Of a stretch of DNA of 25,959 nt, positions 7,008-13,987 are shown in pieces. The translations under genes were made by a program, and so were the position numbers. Under the pieces are notes generated by a model. It did not search any database, was not told the origin of the DNA, and saw only the letters and a list, made by a program, of their open reading frames with translations. Location: the NCBI GenBank assembly GCA_028275075.1, contig JAQCNK010000353.1, positions 1-25,959 of the forward strand. Reading direction: 5' to 3'. This DNA is from Haloarcula sp. (GTDB lineage: Archaea > Halobacteriota > Halobacteria > Halobacteriales > Haloarculaceae). Each line of letters begins with the position of its first letter. Within the stretch, counting starts at the first letter, position 1.

Positions 7008-8558
7008 CTAAAGCGGGATATTACCGTGCTTTCGGTCGGGTTGGTCTTTTCGTTTCCCCCGAAGAAGTTCGAGATCCGAAATGAGCCGGGGCCGCGTGTC
7101 CGCCGGTTCGAGCACGTCGTCGACGAAGCCGCGCTCGGCGGCGGTGTACGGGTTGGCGAAGGCGTCCCGGTACTCATCGATAAGTTGCTGGCGCCGGGAC
7201 TCGACATCCCCGGCGTCTTCGAGTTCGTCACTGTAGAGGACGTTGACCGCCCCTTGTGGACCCATGACGGCGATTTCGGCCATCGGCCAGGCGTAGTTCA
7301 TATCTGCGCCGATATGCTTCGATGCCATCACGTCATAGGCGCCGCCGTAGGCTTTGCGGGTGATGACCGTCAACAGGGGCACTGTCGCCTCGCTATAGGC
7401 GTACAGCAGCTTCGCGCCGTGGGTTATGATGCCGTTTTTCTCCTGGTCTGTACCCGGCATGAACCCCGGCACGTCGACGAAGGTGATGAGAGGAATGTTG
7501 AACGCATCACAGAAGCGGACGAACCGGGCGCCTTTCTTCGAGGCGTCGATGTCAAGCGTCCCGGCGTTGACGCGGGGCTGGTTGCCGACGACACCGACCG
7601 AGTGGCCGTCCAGTCGGGCGAAACCGGTAACGATGTTCCGGGCGAACCCTTCTCCGACCTCGAAAAAGGAGTCCGCATCAAGCACGCTCCCGATGACGTC
7701 AGTCATGTCGTACGGCTTCTGTGGCGCGTCCGGCACCGTCTCCGAAAGCTGTTCGTCCCGGCGCTCGGGGTCGTCCCAGGGCTCGACACGTGGGGGGTCA
7801 GCGACGTTGTTCGGCGGGAGATACGAGAGCAAATAGCGGATATCGTCGAGCGCGTCTTTCTCGTCTGCAGCGGTGAAATCTGCGACTCCGGAGTCGGTGG
7901 CATGGGTTTTTGCACCACCCAACTCGTCGAAACTCACCTCCTCGCCGGTGACCGTCTCGATGACGTCCGGGCCCGTGATGAACATGTGGCTTGTCTCCTC
8001 GACCATGTAAACGAAGTCAGTGATGGCTGGGGAGTACACCGCACCACCAGCACATGGCCCCATGATGGCCGAAATCTGGGGGACGACGCCGCTCGCCTGT
8101 TGATTGCGATGGAAGATGTCTGCGTAGCCGGCCAGCGAGTCGATGCCTTCCTGGATGCGCGCGCCGGCAGAGTCGTTCAGCCCGATGATCGGCGAGCCGT
8201 TCTCGATGGCCTTGTCCATCACCTTGCAGACCTTCTGGGCGAACGCCTCACCCAGTGACCCGCCGAAGACGGTGAAGTCATGCGCGAAGACGTACACACG
8301 CTCGCCGTTGACTGCACCGTAGCCGACGACGACACCGTCGCCGGGGACGCCGTTCTCTTCCATGTCAAAGTTCGTCGAGCGGTGCTCGCGCAACGCGTCT
8401 ATCTCGACGAAGGTGCCGTCGTCAAGGAAGTAGTCGATTCGCTCGCGTGCGGTGAGTTTCCCCTTCTCGTGTTGGGCTTCGATACGCTCCTCGCCGCCGC
8501 CGCGCCGGGCGGCCGCCTTGCGCTCGCGGAGCTCCTCGATACGGTCCTCGTGGCTCAT
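7008..8558 (-). CDS. pccB: Acyl-CoA (propionyl-CoA) carboxylase beta subunit, carboxyltransferase
   Basis: Transfers the carboxyl group from carboxybiotin to acyl-CoA, probably propionyl-CoA to methylmalonyl-CoA for propionate and odd-chain metabolism. The two crotonase-like halves are both present. The first oxyanion region is in MGPCAGGAVYSPAITDF and the second is GGAYDVMASKHIGADMNYAWP. The Asp in YDVM occupies the position known from Streptomyces PccB and mycobacterial AccD5 to influence acyl selectivity and agrees with propionyl preference, though dual activity is possible. Length (516) is standard for the family. pccA lies downstream on the same strand, separated by 180 bases that hold a repeat element and a second promoter. 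The N-terminus MSHEDRIEELRERK follows family practice. Confidence 0.93.
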   Translation of the reverse strand: MSHEDRIEELRERKAAARRGGGEERIEAQHEKGKLTARERIDYFLDDGTFVEIDALREHRSTNFDMEENGVPGDGVVVGYGAVNGERVYVFAHDFTVFGGSLGEAFAQKVCKVMDKAIENGSPIIGLNDSAGARIQEGIDSLAGYADIFHRNQQASGVVPQISAIMGPCAGGAVYSPAITDFVYMVEETSHMFITGPDVIETVTGEEVSFDELGGAKTHATDSGVADFTAADEKDALDDIRYLLSYLPPNNVADPPRVEPWDDPERRDEQLSETVPDAPQKPYDMTDVIGSVLDADSFFEVGEGFARNIVTGFARLDGHSVGVVGNQPRVNAGTLDIDASKKGARFVRFCDAFNIPLITFVDVPGFMPGTDQEKNGIITHGAKLLYAYSEATVPLLTVITRKAYGGAYDVMASKHIGADMNYAWPMAEIAVMGPQGAVNVLYSDELEDAGDVESRRQQLIDEYRDAFANPYTAAERGFVDDVLEPADTRPRLISDLELLRGKRKDQPDRKHGNIPL

Positions 8559-8747
8559 CTGACATCACCGGGCCGGGACCAGAACATACCAGATGGTGGA
8601 CGGGCGGTGAGAAAAGCGTTACCCGGGTGCCCGAACTCACGGCCAGTGACACCGGCCCGTCGTCTGTGAGAGACAGTGTCGGGACGACCGCTCGGTCGCG
8701 CCACCAATTAGGAGAATCCTTCCACCGCAGTAAGCGTCGCGACGGCG

Positions 8748-9209
8748 CTAGTTGGTCCCGAAAAACGGGCTGCGTGGGTGGGTCAACGCGAACACGAGCA
8801 CCGCAGAGACGACAAAAGCGGCTCCGAACACAGGCAGTTGCCCCCACGGGAGTTCGATAGGCTTGGGGCCGGAGCCGAACGCGGGGTCCGCCCGGGTCTG
8901 ACCCAGTATCAGCCAGACGCCGATGGTGAGGAGTACTGTCGGGACGTATTTGTGTACTATCTCTCCGGGCCCGGAAGTCCGGTTCGGTGTCTGGGTCACG
9001 GGGTCAGCCGCGCTGGTCTCGGATTGCGAGTCGGACTCGCTGTACCACCCGGCGTACAGCAACACTATCCCGAGTACAGCGACGGCGATTCCGACCTGTC
9101 GGTTCGCGACTGGGAGGTCGAGCCACGCGGACGGGACGAACGACAGCACTGTGCCACCGATAATCAGCAGGGAGGGGACGTCACGTACTACCGAATCGAG
9201 GACCTTCAC
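8748..9209 (-). CDS. Small multi-spanning membrane protein, unknown function
   Basis: A 153-residue protein with about four hydrophobic segments: residues 12-30, 37-55, about 88-105 and 123-142. A polar, Ser/Thr/acid-rich loop near 57-87 joins the two hairpins. The start is GTG 9209. A TATATAT-like box centred near 9237 lies 27-28 bases upstream, so the transcript is probably leaderless. I do not recognise a family beyond a generic haloarchaeal membrane protein, and no catalytic motif is seen. The uracil-DNA-glycosylase-family gene on the plus strand may share the intergenic promoter. Confidence 0.6.
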   Translation of the reverse strand: MKVLDSVVRDVPSLLIIGGTVLSFVPSAWLDLPVANRQVGIAVAVLGIVLLYAGWYSESDSQSETSAADPVTQTPNRTSGPGEIVHKYVPTVLLTIGVWLILGQTRADPAFGSGPKPIELPWGQLPVFGAAFVVSAVLVFALTHPRSPFFGTN

Positions 9210-9232
9210 GTGGTGCCGTTATCTCTTCTCAC

Positions 9233-9248
9233 ACATATATATTATTCG
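9233..9248. promoter_or_regulatory. Probable bidirectional A/T promoter core
   Basis: The alternating A/T run within ACATATATATTATT is nearly self-complementary. It is placed correctly (about 27 bases) for a leaderless minus-strand transcript starting at GTG 9209. In the plus direction it would start RNA near 9262, giving the UDG-family gene a leader of about 90 bases. Confidence 0.45.
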
Positions 9249-9353
9249 ACACTACGTGACTGGCGTCTCGCCGGCACTGGAACCGCCATCATCGAACCGG
9301 AACAATGGCGGAAACCGTCGGAGTTTTGCCCGACTGCCCCATCAGAGACCGAT

Positions 9354-9977
9354 GTGAAAAACATCACGGCTACGCTGCACAATCCCTTCGGCTTTGAGGC
9401 GCCGTGTGACCCGTTCGTCCCGGGGTACGGCGACGCCAACGCCGACTTCCATGTCATCGGTGACAACCCCCAGGTCCACGGGGGGAGCGAATCGGGTATC
9501 CCCTTTACCGGGACTCCAGCCGCCGAGCGTCTCCAACAAGCGCTTGTGGCGGGCGGCCTGCTCTCGGAAGCCGGCACACCGCCGACTGTCGAGAAGACGT
9601 ATCTGTCCTATCTGTTCATGTGCGGGGACCGCGACCCCACAGCGGAGGACTACGCTGGCCACGAGCCGCTGCTAGACACGGAGATCCGGGCCATCACCTC
9701 TCACGTACTGCTCCCGGTCGGCGAGCAGGCGACAAAACACGTCTTCGCGAACATGACGGCCGAGCGGGCCGACGATGTCGACATGGACGCACGCCACGGG
9801 ACAGAGGTCAGGGGGAGCGGCTGGCTGGTCTATCCGATCAAAGAGCCCGCCGAGTGGACCGACGCCGACGAAGACGATCTGGTGGCCGCGTTGACCGCCC
9901 TGCTGGCGACGGATTATCGACAGGAAGCGGAGCTCGGTCGGTTTCTCCCTAACGACGACCTCTGGCGCGTTCGCTGA
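9354..9977 (+). CDS. Uracil-DNA glycosylase family protein
   Basis: Predicted base-excision-repair enzyme or relative. GYGDANADFHVIGDNPQVHG (about 25-43) and GIPFTGTPAAERL (48-60) match the family-4/5-like pattern with an IGD/GEAP-type water-activating loop followed by G-x-PF-x-G. Downstream, SHVLLPVG (about 116-123) and GSGWLVYPIKEP (about 155-166) suit the later substrate-contact strand. Only two cysteines (18 and 90) are present, so the four-cysteine Fe-S cluster of classical family-4 enzymes appears absent; activity on uracil is therefore an inference. The start is set at GTG 9354, because VKNIT...NPFG is where haloarchaeal homologues begin and no other start codon lies in frame after the promoter. 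The open frame continues upstream but is not coding-like. The gene ends 13 bases before repeat copy C. Confidence 0.72.
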   Translation: MKNITATLHNPFGFEAPCDPFVPGYGDANADFHVIGDNPQVHGGSESGIPFTGTPAAERLQQALVAGGLLSEAGTPPTVEKTYLSYLFMCGDRDPTAEDYAGHEPLLDTEIRAITSHVLLPVGEQATKHVFANMTAERADDVDMDARHGTEVRGSGWLVYPIKEPAEWTDADEDDLVAALTALLATDYRQEAELGRFLPNDDLWRVR

Positions 9978-9990
9978 GACGGCACTGGGC

Positions 9991-10074
9991 TATACGGGTC
10001 GACAGAACGATTGATAGAATTCGTCTCCGCCAGACCCCGGCGAATATCTATCAGGGCTCCTGTCGACCCGTATA
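9991..10074 (+). repeat. Palindromic element copy C (complete, long form, 84 bp)
   Basis: Perfect 15-base terminal arms begin TATACGGG and end CCCGTATA. The left arm continues AACGATTGATAG and the right arm is preceded by CTATCAGGGCTC. Inner arms are ATTCGTC and GGCGAATATC. It lies between convergent genes, and the right arm encodes the last seven residues (YTGRQEP) and the stop of the winged-helix regulator on the minus strand. Confidence 0.95.
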
Positions 10075-10860
10075 CGCGTCGATGTCGTCGGCCGTCAGTG
10101 GGGTCGACTTCGAACGATACTGTTCGTAGCGTCGCTCGGCCCACTCTCTGATGGCCGGATCGCTCGTGTCGACGGCGGCTTGGACCACTCCGCGGTCGTC
10201 ACGGACCAGCAGAGTAACCACGTCCTCAACGACGGTGACGGCCACGGGAATATCGTCGTCTGTCACACGGATATCGGCCGCAGGCGCTGTCACGACGCGC
10301 CGGAGACGCTCCCGGAGTGTGTCGTCCGCCGTCAGTGAATCGACGGCGCCACGGGTGAGAACTGCCTCGAACTCCTGCTCGCCGAGTCGGTCCGCGACGA
10401 CCGCAAGGCTCTGATCGTTGAGGGCATGAGAAAAGGCTGTCACCGAATCTGCCCGCCGCATGAGTGCAAGCAGTCGCTGTAGCGGGGCGTTCGGGCGAGT
10501 CTCGGTCGGCGTGACGATTTTTGCGTCGGCGAGATGGCGGAGGTCGAAATCCATCGCCTCGGTCGGCAGGTACGCGACCACGTCTCGAAGGTCGCGCTCG
10601 GTCGCCATCACATCGAGCAGTTCGCGGAACCCCTCGGCCACAAGTCGCCCTGTCGCCGTCGCAGCGTACGCTCCATCGGTCCGCGCGACCCAGTCACGGT
10701 CCTCGAAATCGCCGAGAATCCGGCCCAGTGTTGCCTGCGAGGCGCCCGTCTCCTCGGCCAGTTCTGCCCGCGTTCGGGGCCCCCCGGCGAGAGACTCCAG
10801 TACCGTAACCCGGTTGGGCGAGAGGGCGAGGAACTCGATCTCCGCTAGCGTCTCCTCCAT
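10051..10860 (-). CDS. Winged-helix transcriptional regulator (FilR1/DUF1724-type)
   Basis: A DNA-binding regulator of 269 residues. Residues about 8-75 form a winged helix (NRVTVLESLAGGPRTRAEL, then GASQATLGRILGDFEDR as recognition helix and TATGRLV as wing end). Residues about 85-250 resemble the FilR1 (DUF1724) effector or dimerisation domain of archaeal regulators. The natural C-terminus probably ended near TADDID. The final YTGRQEP and the stop are encoded by the terminal inverted repeat of element copy C, so the end has been replaced by the element. A triple palindromic half-site lies 41-64 bases upstream and suggests autoregulation. The divergent DMT transporter is the natural target. 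The ligand is unknown. Confidence 0.78.
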   Translation of the reverse strand: MEETLAEIEFLALSPNRVTVLESLAGGPRTRAELAEETGASQATLGRILGDFEDRDWVARTDGAYAATATGRLVAEGFRELLDVMATERDLRDVVAYLPTEAMDFDLRHLADAKIVTPTETRPNAPLQRLLALMRRADSVTAFSHALNDQSLAVVADRLGEQEFEAVLTRGAVDSLTADDTLRERLRRVVTAPAADIRVTDDDIPVAVTVVEDVVTLLVRDDRGVVQAAVDTSDPAIREWAERRYEQYRSKSTPLTADDIDAYTGRQEP

Positions 10861-10900
10861 ATCAGTCGGTAGCCCGGCCCGCGGAAACCACTTTTGGGTA

Positions 10901-10924
10901 GTGAAAAACTTTCACACTGTGAAA
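10901..10924. promoter_or_regulatory. Triple half-site operator between regulator and transporter
   Basis: GTGAAA (10901-10906), TTTCAC (10910-10915) and GTGAAA (10919-10924) alternate in orientation at an exact 9-base spacing. They form two overlapping perfect palindromes, each with a 3-base centre. The site overlaps the A/T-rich region expected for the regulator promoter. The most likely binder is the adjacent winged-helix protein. Confidence 0.65.
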
Positions 10925-11009
10925 ACTCCACGTGCTCTGTCGGTGATTACTCGTCGTGTAAGTATTTCTGAACGCACCTATACCGTTGCGTACCATAGAA
11001 AAGAGTACG

Positions 11010-11084
11010 ATGGAACAGCTGCCTTCACTCGGTTTCCCGATGCAGTATCTCTCTCCTCCAGTGCGATCAGCGGAGGTAGTATAA
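11010..11084 (+). CDS. Possible 24-residue leader peptide coupled to the DMT transporter
   Basis: ATG 11010 opens 24 codons (MEQLPSLGFPMQY..., ending SAEVV) and stops at TAA 11082-11084, two bases before the transporter start at 11087. A TATA-like CTATACC centred near 10981 lies about 29 bases before the ATG, suiting a leaderless mRNA that begins with this ORF. The Shine-Dalgarno GGAGGT for the transporter lies inside its last codons. This is the classic layout for translational coupling or leader-controlled expression. Confidence 0.4.
   Translation: MEQLPSLGFPMQYLSPPVRSAEVV
11072..11077 (+). promoter_or_regulatory. Strong Shine-Dalgarno fixing a TTG start
   Basis: GGAGGT ends 9 bases before TTG 11087, an ideal spacing. 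Such motifs are uncommon in haloarchaea, where most genes are leaderless, and this one decides the start of the transporter. Confidence 0.6.
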
Positions 11085-11086
11085 TA

Positions 11087-12028
11087 TTGGTATCACGAAA
11101 GAGCATCCTGCTCGGCGCGCTTGTCAGTGTCCTCTTTGGGGGGACCTTCGTCGCGACGAAAGCAGGCCTATCTCACTTCCCCCCGCTGCTGTTCGTGGCG
11201 CTTCGGTACGATGTGGCCGCGGTCGTCTTAGGCGCGTATGTGCTACTCACGCGGTCGGGCGCGGAGCTGCTGCCGCGGACGCGTGGCGATATCGCCGGTA
11301 TCCTCGCGACTGGACTCGTCGCGCTCGGCCTGACGAACGCCCTGCTGTTTGCGGGGCAAGCGGACGCGACGAGTGCTGTGGGTGCCATTCTCTTTAGTCT
11401 CAACCCCATCCTCACCCCCGTCTTTGCCGCCCTCCTGCTGGTTGATGAGCGGCTGTCAGTCCGGGGCGGGGCCGGCCTCGCCGTCGGCCTGATTGGCGTC
11501 GCACTGGTTGTCAATCCTGACCCCGCGATGTTCACCAGCGGCGGTGTGGGCAAGTTGCTGCTGTTCGGCGGCGCCGTCACCGGCGCTCTGGGGAGCGTCC
11601 TTGTTCGGTGGAGCGACAGCGATATCGACAGCACGGTACGAACCGCTTGGGGGCTCCCGGTCGGCGCGACACTGTGTCACGCGTTGAGTCTGGGCGCGGG
11701 CGAAACCGTCGGTGCGGTCCAGTGGGGCCTTCCGGCGTTGCTCGCATTGGGGTACGTCGGCATCTTTGCCGGCGCTGTTGCCTACGTGGCCTACTTCGGT
11801 TTGCTCGACCGCACCGGCGCAACCCACGCAAATCTCGTCTTCTACATTGTCCCCGTCGTTTCGACGCTCGGCGGATGGGCGCTGTTGGGCGAACGGATCG
11901 CTCCGATGGCCGGCGTCGGCTTCCTGGTTGTCTTCGCTGGCTTCGCAATACTTGCCAGTGAATCCTTCTCACTGCCGTTTTCCGGAGGCCCGCCCCGCCG
12001 TAGCTCCGGTCACGTCGACGCCGACTAG
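11087..12028 (+). CDS. DMT-superfamily (EamA) transporter
   Basis: Inner-membrane permease of 313 residues with about ten hydrophobic segments in two EamA repeats. The first begins SILLGALVSVLFGGTFVATK and ends near LIGVALVV. The second begins near LLLFGGAVTGALGSVLVRW and ends at FLVVFAGFAIL. EamA proteins export or import small metabolites such as amino acids; the substrate cannot be assigned. The open frame extends far upstream, but those residues are not membrane-protein-like. TTG 11087 is chosen because GGAGGT lies at the right distance and the membrane domain begins there. The C-terminus is a short polar tail. The gene is divergent from the winged-helix regulator and probably under its control. 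Confidence 0.85.
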   Translation: MVSRKSILLGALVSVLFGGTFVATKAGLSHFPPLLFVALRYDVAAVVLGAYVLLTRSGAELLPRTRGDIAGILATGLVALGLTNALLFAGQADATSAVGAILFSLNPILTPVFAALLLVDERLSVRGGAGLAVGLIGVALVVNPDPAMFTSGGVGKLLLFGGAVTGALGSVLVRWSDSDIDSTVRTAWGLPVGATLCHALSLGAGETVGAVQWGLPALLALGYVGIFAGAVAYVAYFGLLDRTGATHANLVFYIVPVVSTLGGWALLGERIAPMAGVGFLVVFAGFAILASESFSLPFSGGPPRRSSGHVDAD

Positions 12029-12046
12029 TCAGCCGGGCGAAGCTTC

Positions 12047-12054
12047 TTACTATT
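12047..12054 (+). promoter_or_regulatory. Promoter box of the UPF0212 gene
   Basis: TTACTATT is centred about 24 bases before ATG 12074, consistent with a leaderless transcript. Confidence 0.4.
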
Positions 12055-12073
12055 GGCCAGTGATGATAGTTGT

Positions 12074-12502
12074 ATGGACTGTAGAGTTGTCGTCGAGGCT
12101 GCCGTCCCAGTCTACGACGTGGACACGGCCGACGAGGCCGTCCGAATCGCCATCTCGAAGACTGGCGAGATGCTCAACCCTGATCTGAACTACGTCGAGA
12201 TTCAGATGGGTGAGCGCATATGTCCCCACTGTCATGAAGAACTCGACCCGGCCTTTGTTGCGGCCGACGAGAGCCTCGTCGCACTGAAACTGGAGATAAC
12301 CGTCTTCAACGTTGAACGCGACGAGCACGCCTCCCGAATCGCACGCAAAGAGATCGGCCAGCGGCTCACGAACATTCCACTTGAAGTGATAGCGATCGAG
12401 CAGCTCTCTGATGAAGCGGCCGAGCCTGAAGAGACAGTCGACACGGCAGAGTCGGCTGACGGCGATATGCTTCCGGAGTTTGAGGAACTTATCGACGAAT
12501 GA
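12074..12502 (+). CDS. UPF0212 (DUF555) family protein
   Basis: A 142-residue conserved archaeal protein of unknown function. The opening MDCRVVVEAAVPVYDVDTADEAVRIAISK is the family hallmark, and CPHCHEEL (Cys50, Cys53) with Cys3 could bind a metal. After about residue 115 the protein becomes an acidic tail (EEAAEPEETVDTAE...), which is variable in haloarchaea. ATG 12074 is preferred over the in-frame TTG at 12053 because the promoter box predicts transcription starting near 12074 and family members begin MDC. The gene is followed by a perfect hairpin at 12561-12584 and by the solo repeat arm D. Confidence 0.88.
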   Translation: MDCRVVVEAAVPVYDVDTADEAVRIAISKTGEMLNPDLNYVEIQMGERICPHCHEELDPAFVAADESLVALKLEITVFNVERDEHASRIARKEIGQRLTNIPLEVIAIEQLSDEAAEPEETVDTAESADGDMLPEFEELIDE

Positions 12503-12560
12503 CGTGGACTGCGGTCCGCGTTGAGGGGGCTTGTTTTGTTGGCGCTAAGCACGTGGCTAT

Positions 12561-12584
12561 ATTCGGCACGCCTGGGTGCCGAAT
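12561..12584. terminator. Perfect 9-bp hairpin between convergent genes
   Basis: ATTCGGCAC (12561-12569) pairs fully with GTGCCGAAT (12576-12584) around a 6-base loop. It lies between the convergent UPF0212 and UPF0058 genes, so a bidirectional terminator is the simplest role. No T-run follows on the plus strand. Confidence 0.45.
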
Positions 12585-12618
12585 GCGCCGGTAATGTTAC
12601 GGCCGAGAGTATTAGTGC

Positions 12619-12647
12619 ATCTATCAGGGCTTCTGTCGACCCGTATA
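12619..12647 (+). repeat. Palindromic element copy D (solo right end)
   Basis: Only the right part is present: ATCTATCAGGGCTT then the intact terminal arm CTGTCGACCCGTATA. Nothing to the left matches the element beyond A/T-rich sequence. It is a truncated remnant between convergent genes, in the same orientation as A, C, F and G. Confidence 0.88.
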
Positions 12648-12701
12648 AATCGGTTTAAGCAACTGCTACGCGAGTGGCTGACGAAGGTTCGGAAGCGGTT
12701 T

Positions 12702-12938
12702 TCAATCCGCGGCGGCAGAAACAGGTTCTTTCTCTTCGGTGGTCATCTCCGAGGTGATACCGTTCACGATAGCGAAGACGGCGGCCTTGTGATCTGTCTT
12801 CGACTTATGGATCGATGTCGGTTTGACACCGAGTTCAGCGTATTCGTCGTGTTCCACTTCGGAACCTGACTCCGCTTCGTAGTGGTTCTGTACTTGTGCA
12901 AGCAGGCCGTGAAGGTGAATGAGCTCCTGCTTCTTCAT
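12702..12938 (-). CDS. UPF0058 family small metal-binding-type protein
   Basis: A 78-residue protein with the UPF0058 signature MKKQELIHLHGLL and the strongly conserved GVKPTSIHKSKTDHKAAVFAI. Function is unknown; conserved His residues suggest metal or nucleic-acid binding. ATG 12938 is chosen over GTG 12944 because homologues begin MKKQEL. An A/T box (ACTATTAC on the minus strand, near 12966-12973) lies about 30 bases upstream. The neighbour on the other side of the divergent spacer is aIF2-beta, with repeat copy E between them. Confidence 0.88.
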   Translation of the reverse strand: MKKQELIHLHGLLAQVQNHYEAESGSEVEHDEYAELGVKPTSIHKSKTDHKAAVFAIVNGITSEMTTEEKEPVSAAAD

Positions 12939-13066
12939 GGTCACCCGTGTCTAAAAACCGAGGGGTAATAGTACTACTCTGAGTCAGGTTAACACACGTT
13001 CCGGGTATGATAAAATGTGACGTAACGGCGTTGAGAAGGTGGAAATCCGGGACGGTCGGCCAATTT

Positions 13067-13149
13067 TATACGGGTCGACAGAAGCCCTGATAGATATTCG
13101 CCGAGGTCTGGCGAGCCGAATTCTATCAATCGTTCTGTCGACCCGTATA
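13067..13149 (-). repeat. Palindromic element copy E (complete, long form, 83 bp)
   Basis: Both terminal arms are perfect and the inner arms are present. It is oriented opposite to most copies, like B. It is the only copy in a divergent intergenic region, ending 45 bases before the aIF2-beta start and just upstream of that gene's A/T promoter box (AACATTTTTC, about 13161-13170). Confidence 0.94.
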
Positions 13150-13194
13150 TCGGGGGTTGAAACATTTTTCACTGCCGCCCGAGCATCTCTATCT

Positions 13195-13605
13195 ATGAAC
13201 TACGACGACATGCTCGACAGAGCAGCGAGCGGGACCTCCGAGGTCACGGGTACGGACGAGCGACTCTCGGTCCCCGACCCGGAAGTCCGCCAAGAGGGGT
13301 CAGCTACCGTCGTCGAGAATTTCCGGACACTGTGCAACCGCCTCGGTCGGGATCCGAACCACGTGCGCCAGTGCCTCCAACGGGAGGTTGGAACCAGTGG
13401 ACACATCGACGAGACTGGTCGGGCCAGGATAACCGGCTCTTTCGACGCCGCCCGTCTCGGCGAGGCTATAACAACCTACATCGAAGAATTTGTACGCTGC
13501 CCCGCCTGTGGCCTGCCCGACACTAGGCTGGAGTCTGACGGTGGCACAACGATGCTGCGCTGTGAAGCGTGCGGTGCGCGGTCGGCCACACCGAGCCAAG
13601 ACTGA
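13195..13605 (+). CDS. Translation initiation factor 2 subunit beta (aIF2-beta)
   Basis: Beta subunit of the aIF2 complex that brings initiator Met-tRNA to the small ribosomal subunit. The 136-residue protein has the core domain ATVVENFRTLCNRLGRDPNHVRQCLQRE..., about residues 37-97, and a C-terminal zinc ribbon with Cys102, Cys105, Cys123 and Cys126. Length is typical of the archaeal factor, whose N-terminus is short. Haloarchaea often encode two beta paralogues, so this may not be the only one. The open frame extends upstream through repeat copy E, but ATG 13195 fits the family N-terminus (MNYDDMLDRA) and lies about 29 bases after an A/T promoter box. Confidence 0.92.
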   Translation: MNYDDMLDRAASGTSEVTGTDERLSVPDPEVRQEGSATVVENFRTLCNRLGRDPNHVRQCLQREVGTSGHIDETGRARITGSFDAARLGEAITTYIEEFVRCPACGLPDTRLESDGGTTMLRCEACGARSATPSQD

Positions 13606-13622
13606 TACTGTTGGCTGTACGT

Positions 13623-13757
13623 ATGTACAGTACCCGGCGTGAGGAGGGGTTGGCTTCCTCTCACCGAGAGGCCGTCGACGATGCTGAGACGGAGCGCCAG
13701 TACGGATCGGTGACCGTCCGCTCTGACCGCGTAGAATACCCCGATAGCCAGCAATAA
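13623..13757 (+). CDS. Possible 44-residue small protein
   Basis: ATG 13623 opens a 44-codon frame (MYSTRREEGLASSHREAVDD..., ending VEYPDSQQ) rich in charged residues, with moderately GC-rich third positions. The ATG overlaps the loop of a small palindrome (CTGTAC-GTAT-GTACAG, 13615-13630). No family is recognised and no clear promoter box is present. It would be convergent with the zinc-ribbon gene. It may simply be an intergenic open frame. Confidence 0.28.
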   Translation: MYSTRREEGLASSHREAVDDAETERQYGSVTVRSDRVEYPDSQQ

Positions 13758-13784
13758 CTGGCAGTTCGTGGCGCCTACACACGC

Positions 13785-13964
13785 TCACTGCAGTTTCTTC
13801 AATGTACGGAGGTCGTGGTCCGTCCGCGTGAACTCTGCGAGGCGGCGGGTAGTGTGACAGGTGGGGCAGTGGTAGTCTGTGTCATGTGACGGAAGCGAAG
13901 AGGGGGTCGATTCCCAGTCTTTGTCACACTCTGGACAGTGTAAGCGCACATAGGCTTCTTCCAT
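13785..13964 (-). CDS. Small zinc-ribbon protein
   Basis: A 59-residue protein with two CxxC knuckles: Cys10/Cys13 (LHCPECDKDW) and Cys33/Cys36 (YHCPTCHTTR). They form one zinc ribbon followed by a basic helix (RTLKKLQ). Haloarchaea encode many such single-domain zinc fingers, mostly of unknown function and thought to act in RNA or DNA binding or regulation. ATG 13964 is preferred over the in-frame upstream start, because MEEAYVRLHCPEC is the usual family start and a palindromic A/T box (13988-14000) lies about 30 bases upstream. Confidence 0.8.
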   Translation of the reverse strand: MEEAYVRLHCPECDKDWESTPSSLPSHDTDYHCPTCHTTRRLAEFTRTDHDLRTLKKLQ

Positions 13965-13987
13965 GCGTGGTAATAACACGCACCAAC

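Noticed and set aside
8778..9353. Upstream extension of the UDG-family gene
   Set aside because: It overlaps the minus-strand membrane protein and the TATA region. The translated residues are not similar in character to the glycosylase fold, which starts at VKNIT.
10460..11086. Upstream extension of the DMT transporter
   Set aside because: It is a Ser/Arg-rich shadow of the regulator gene and runs through the operator. The Shine-Dalgarno and membrane domain place the start at 11087.
13039..13194. Start of aIF2-beta upstream, reading through repeat copy E
   Set aside because: It would add about 50 residues encoded by the repeat. The family N-terminus and the promoter box both point to ATG 13195. 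The open frame only shows that the element lacks stops in this frame.
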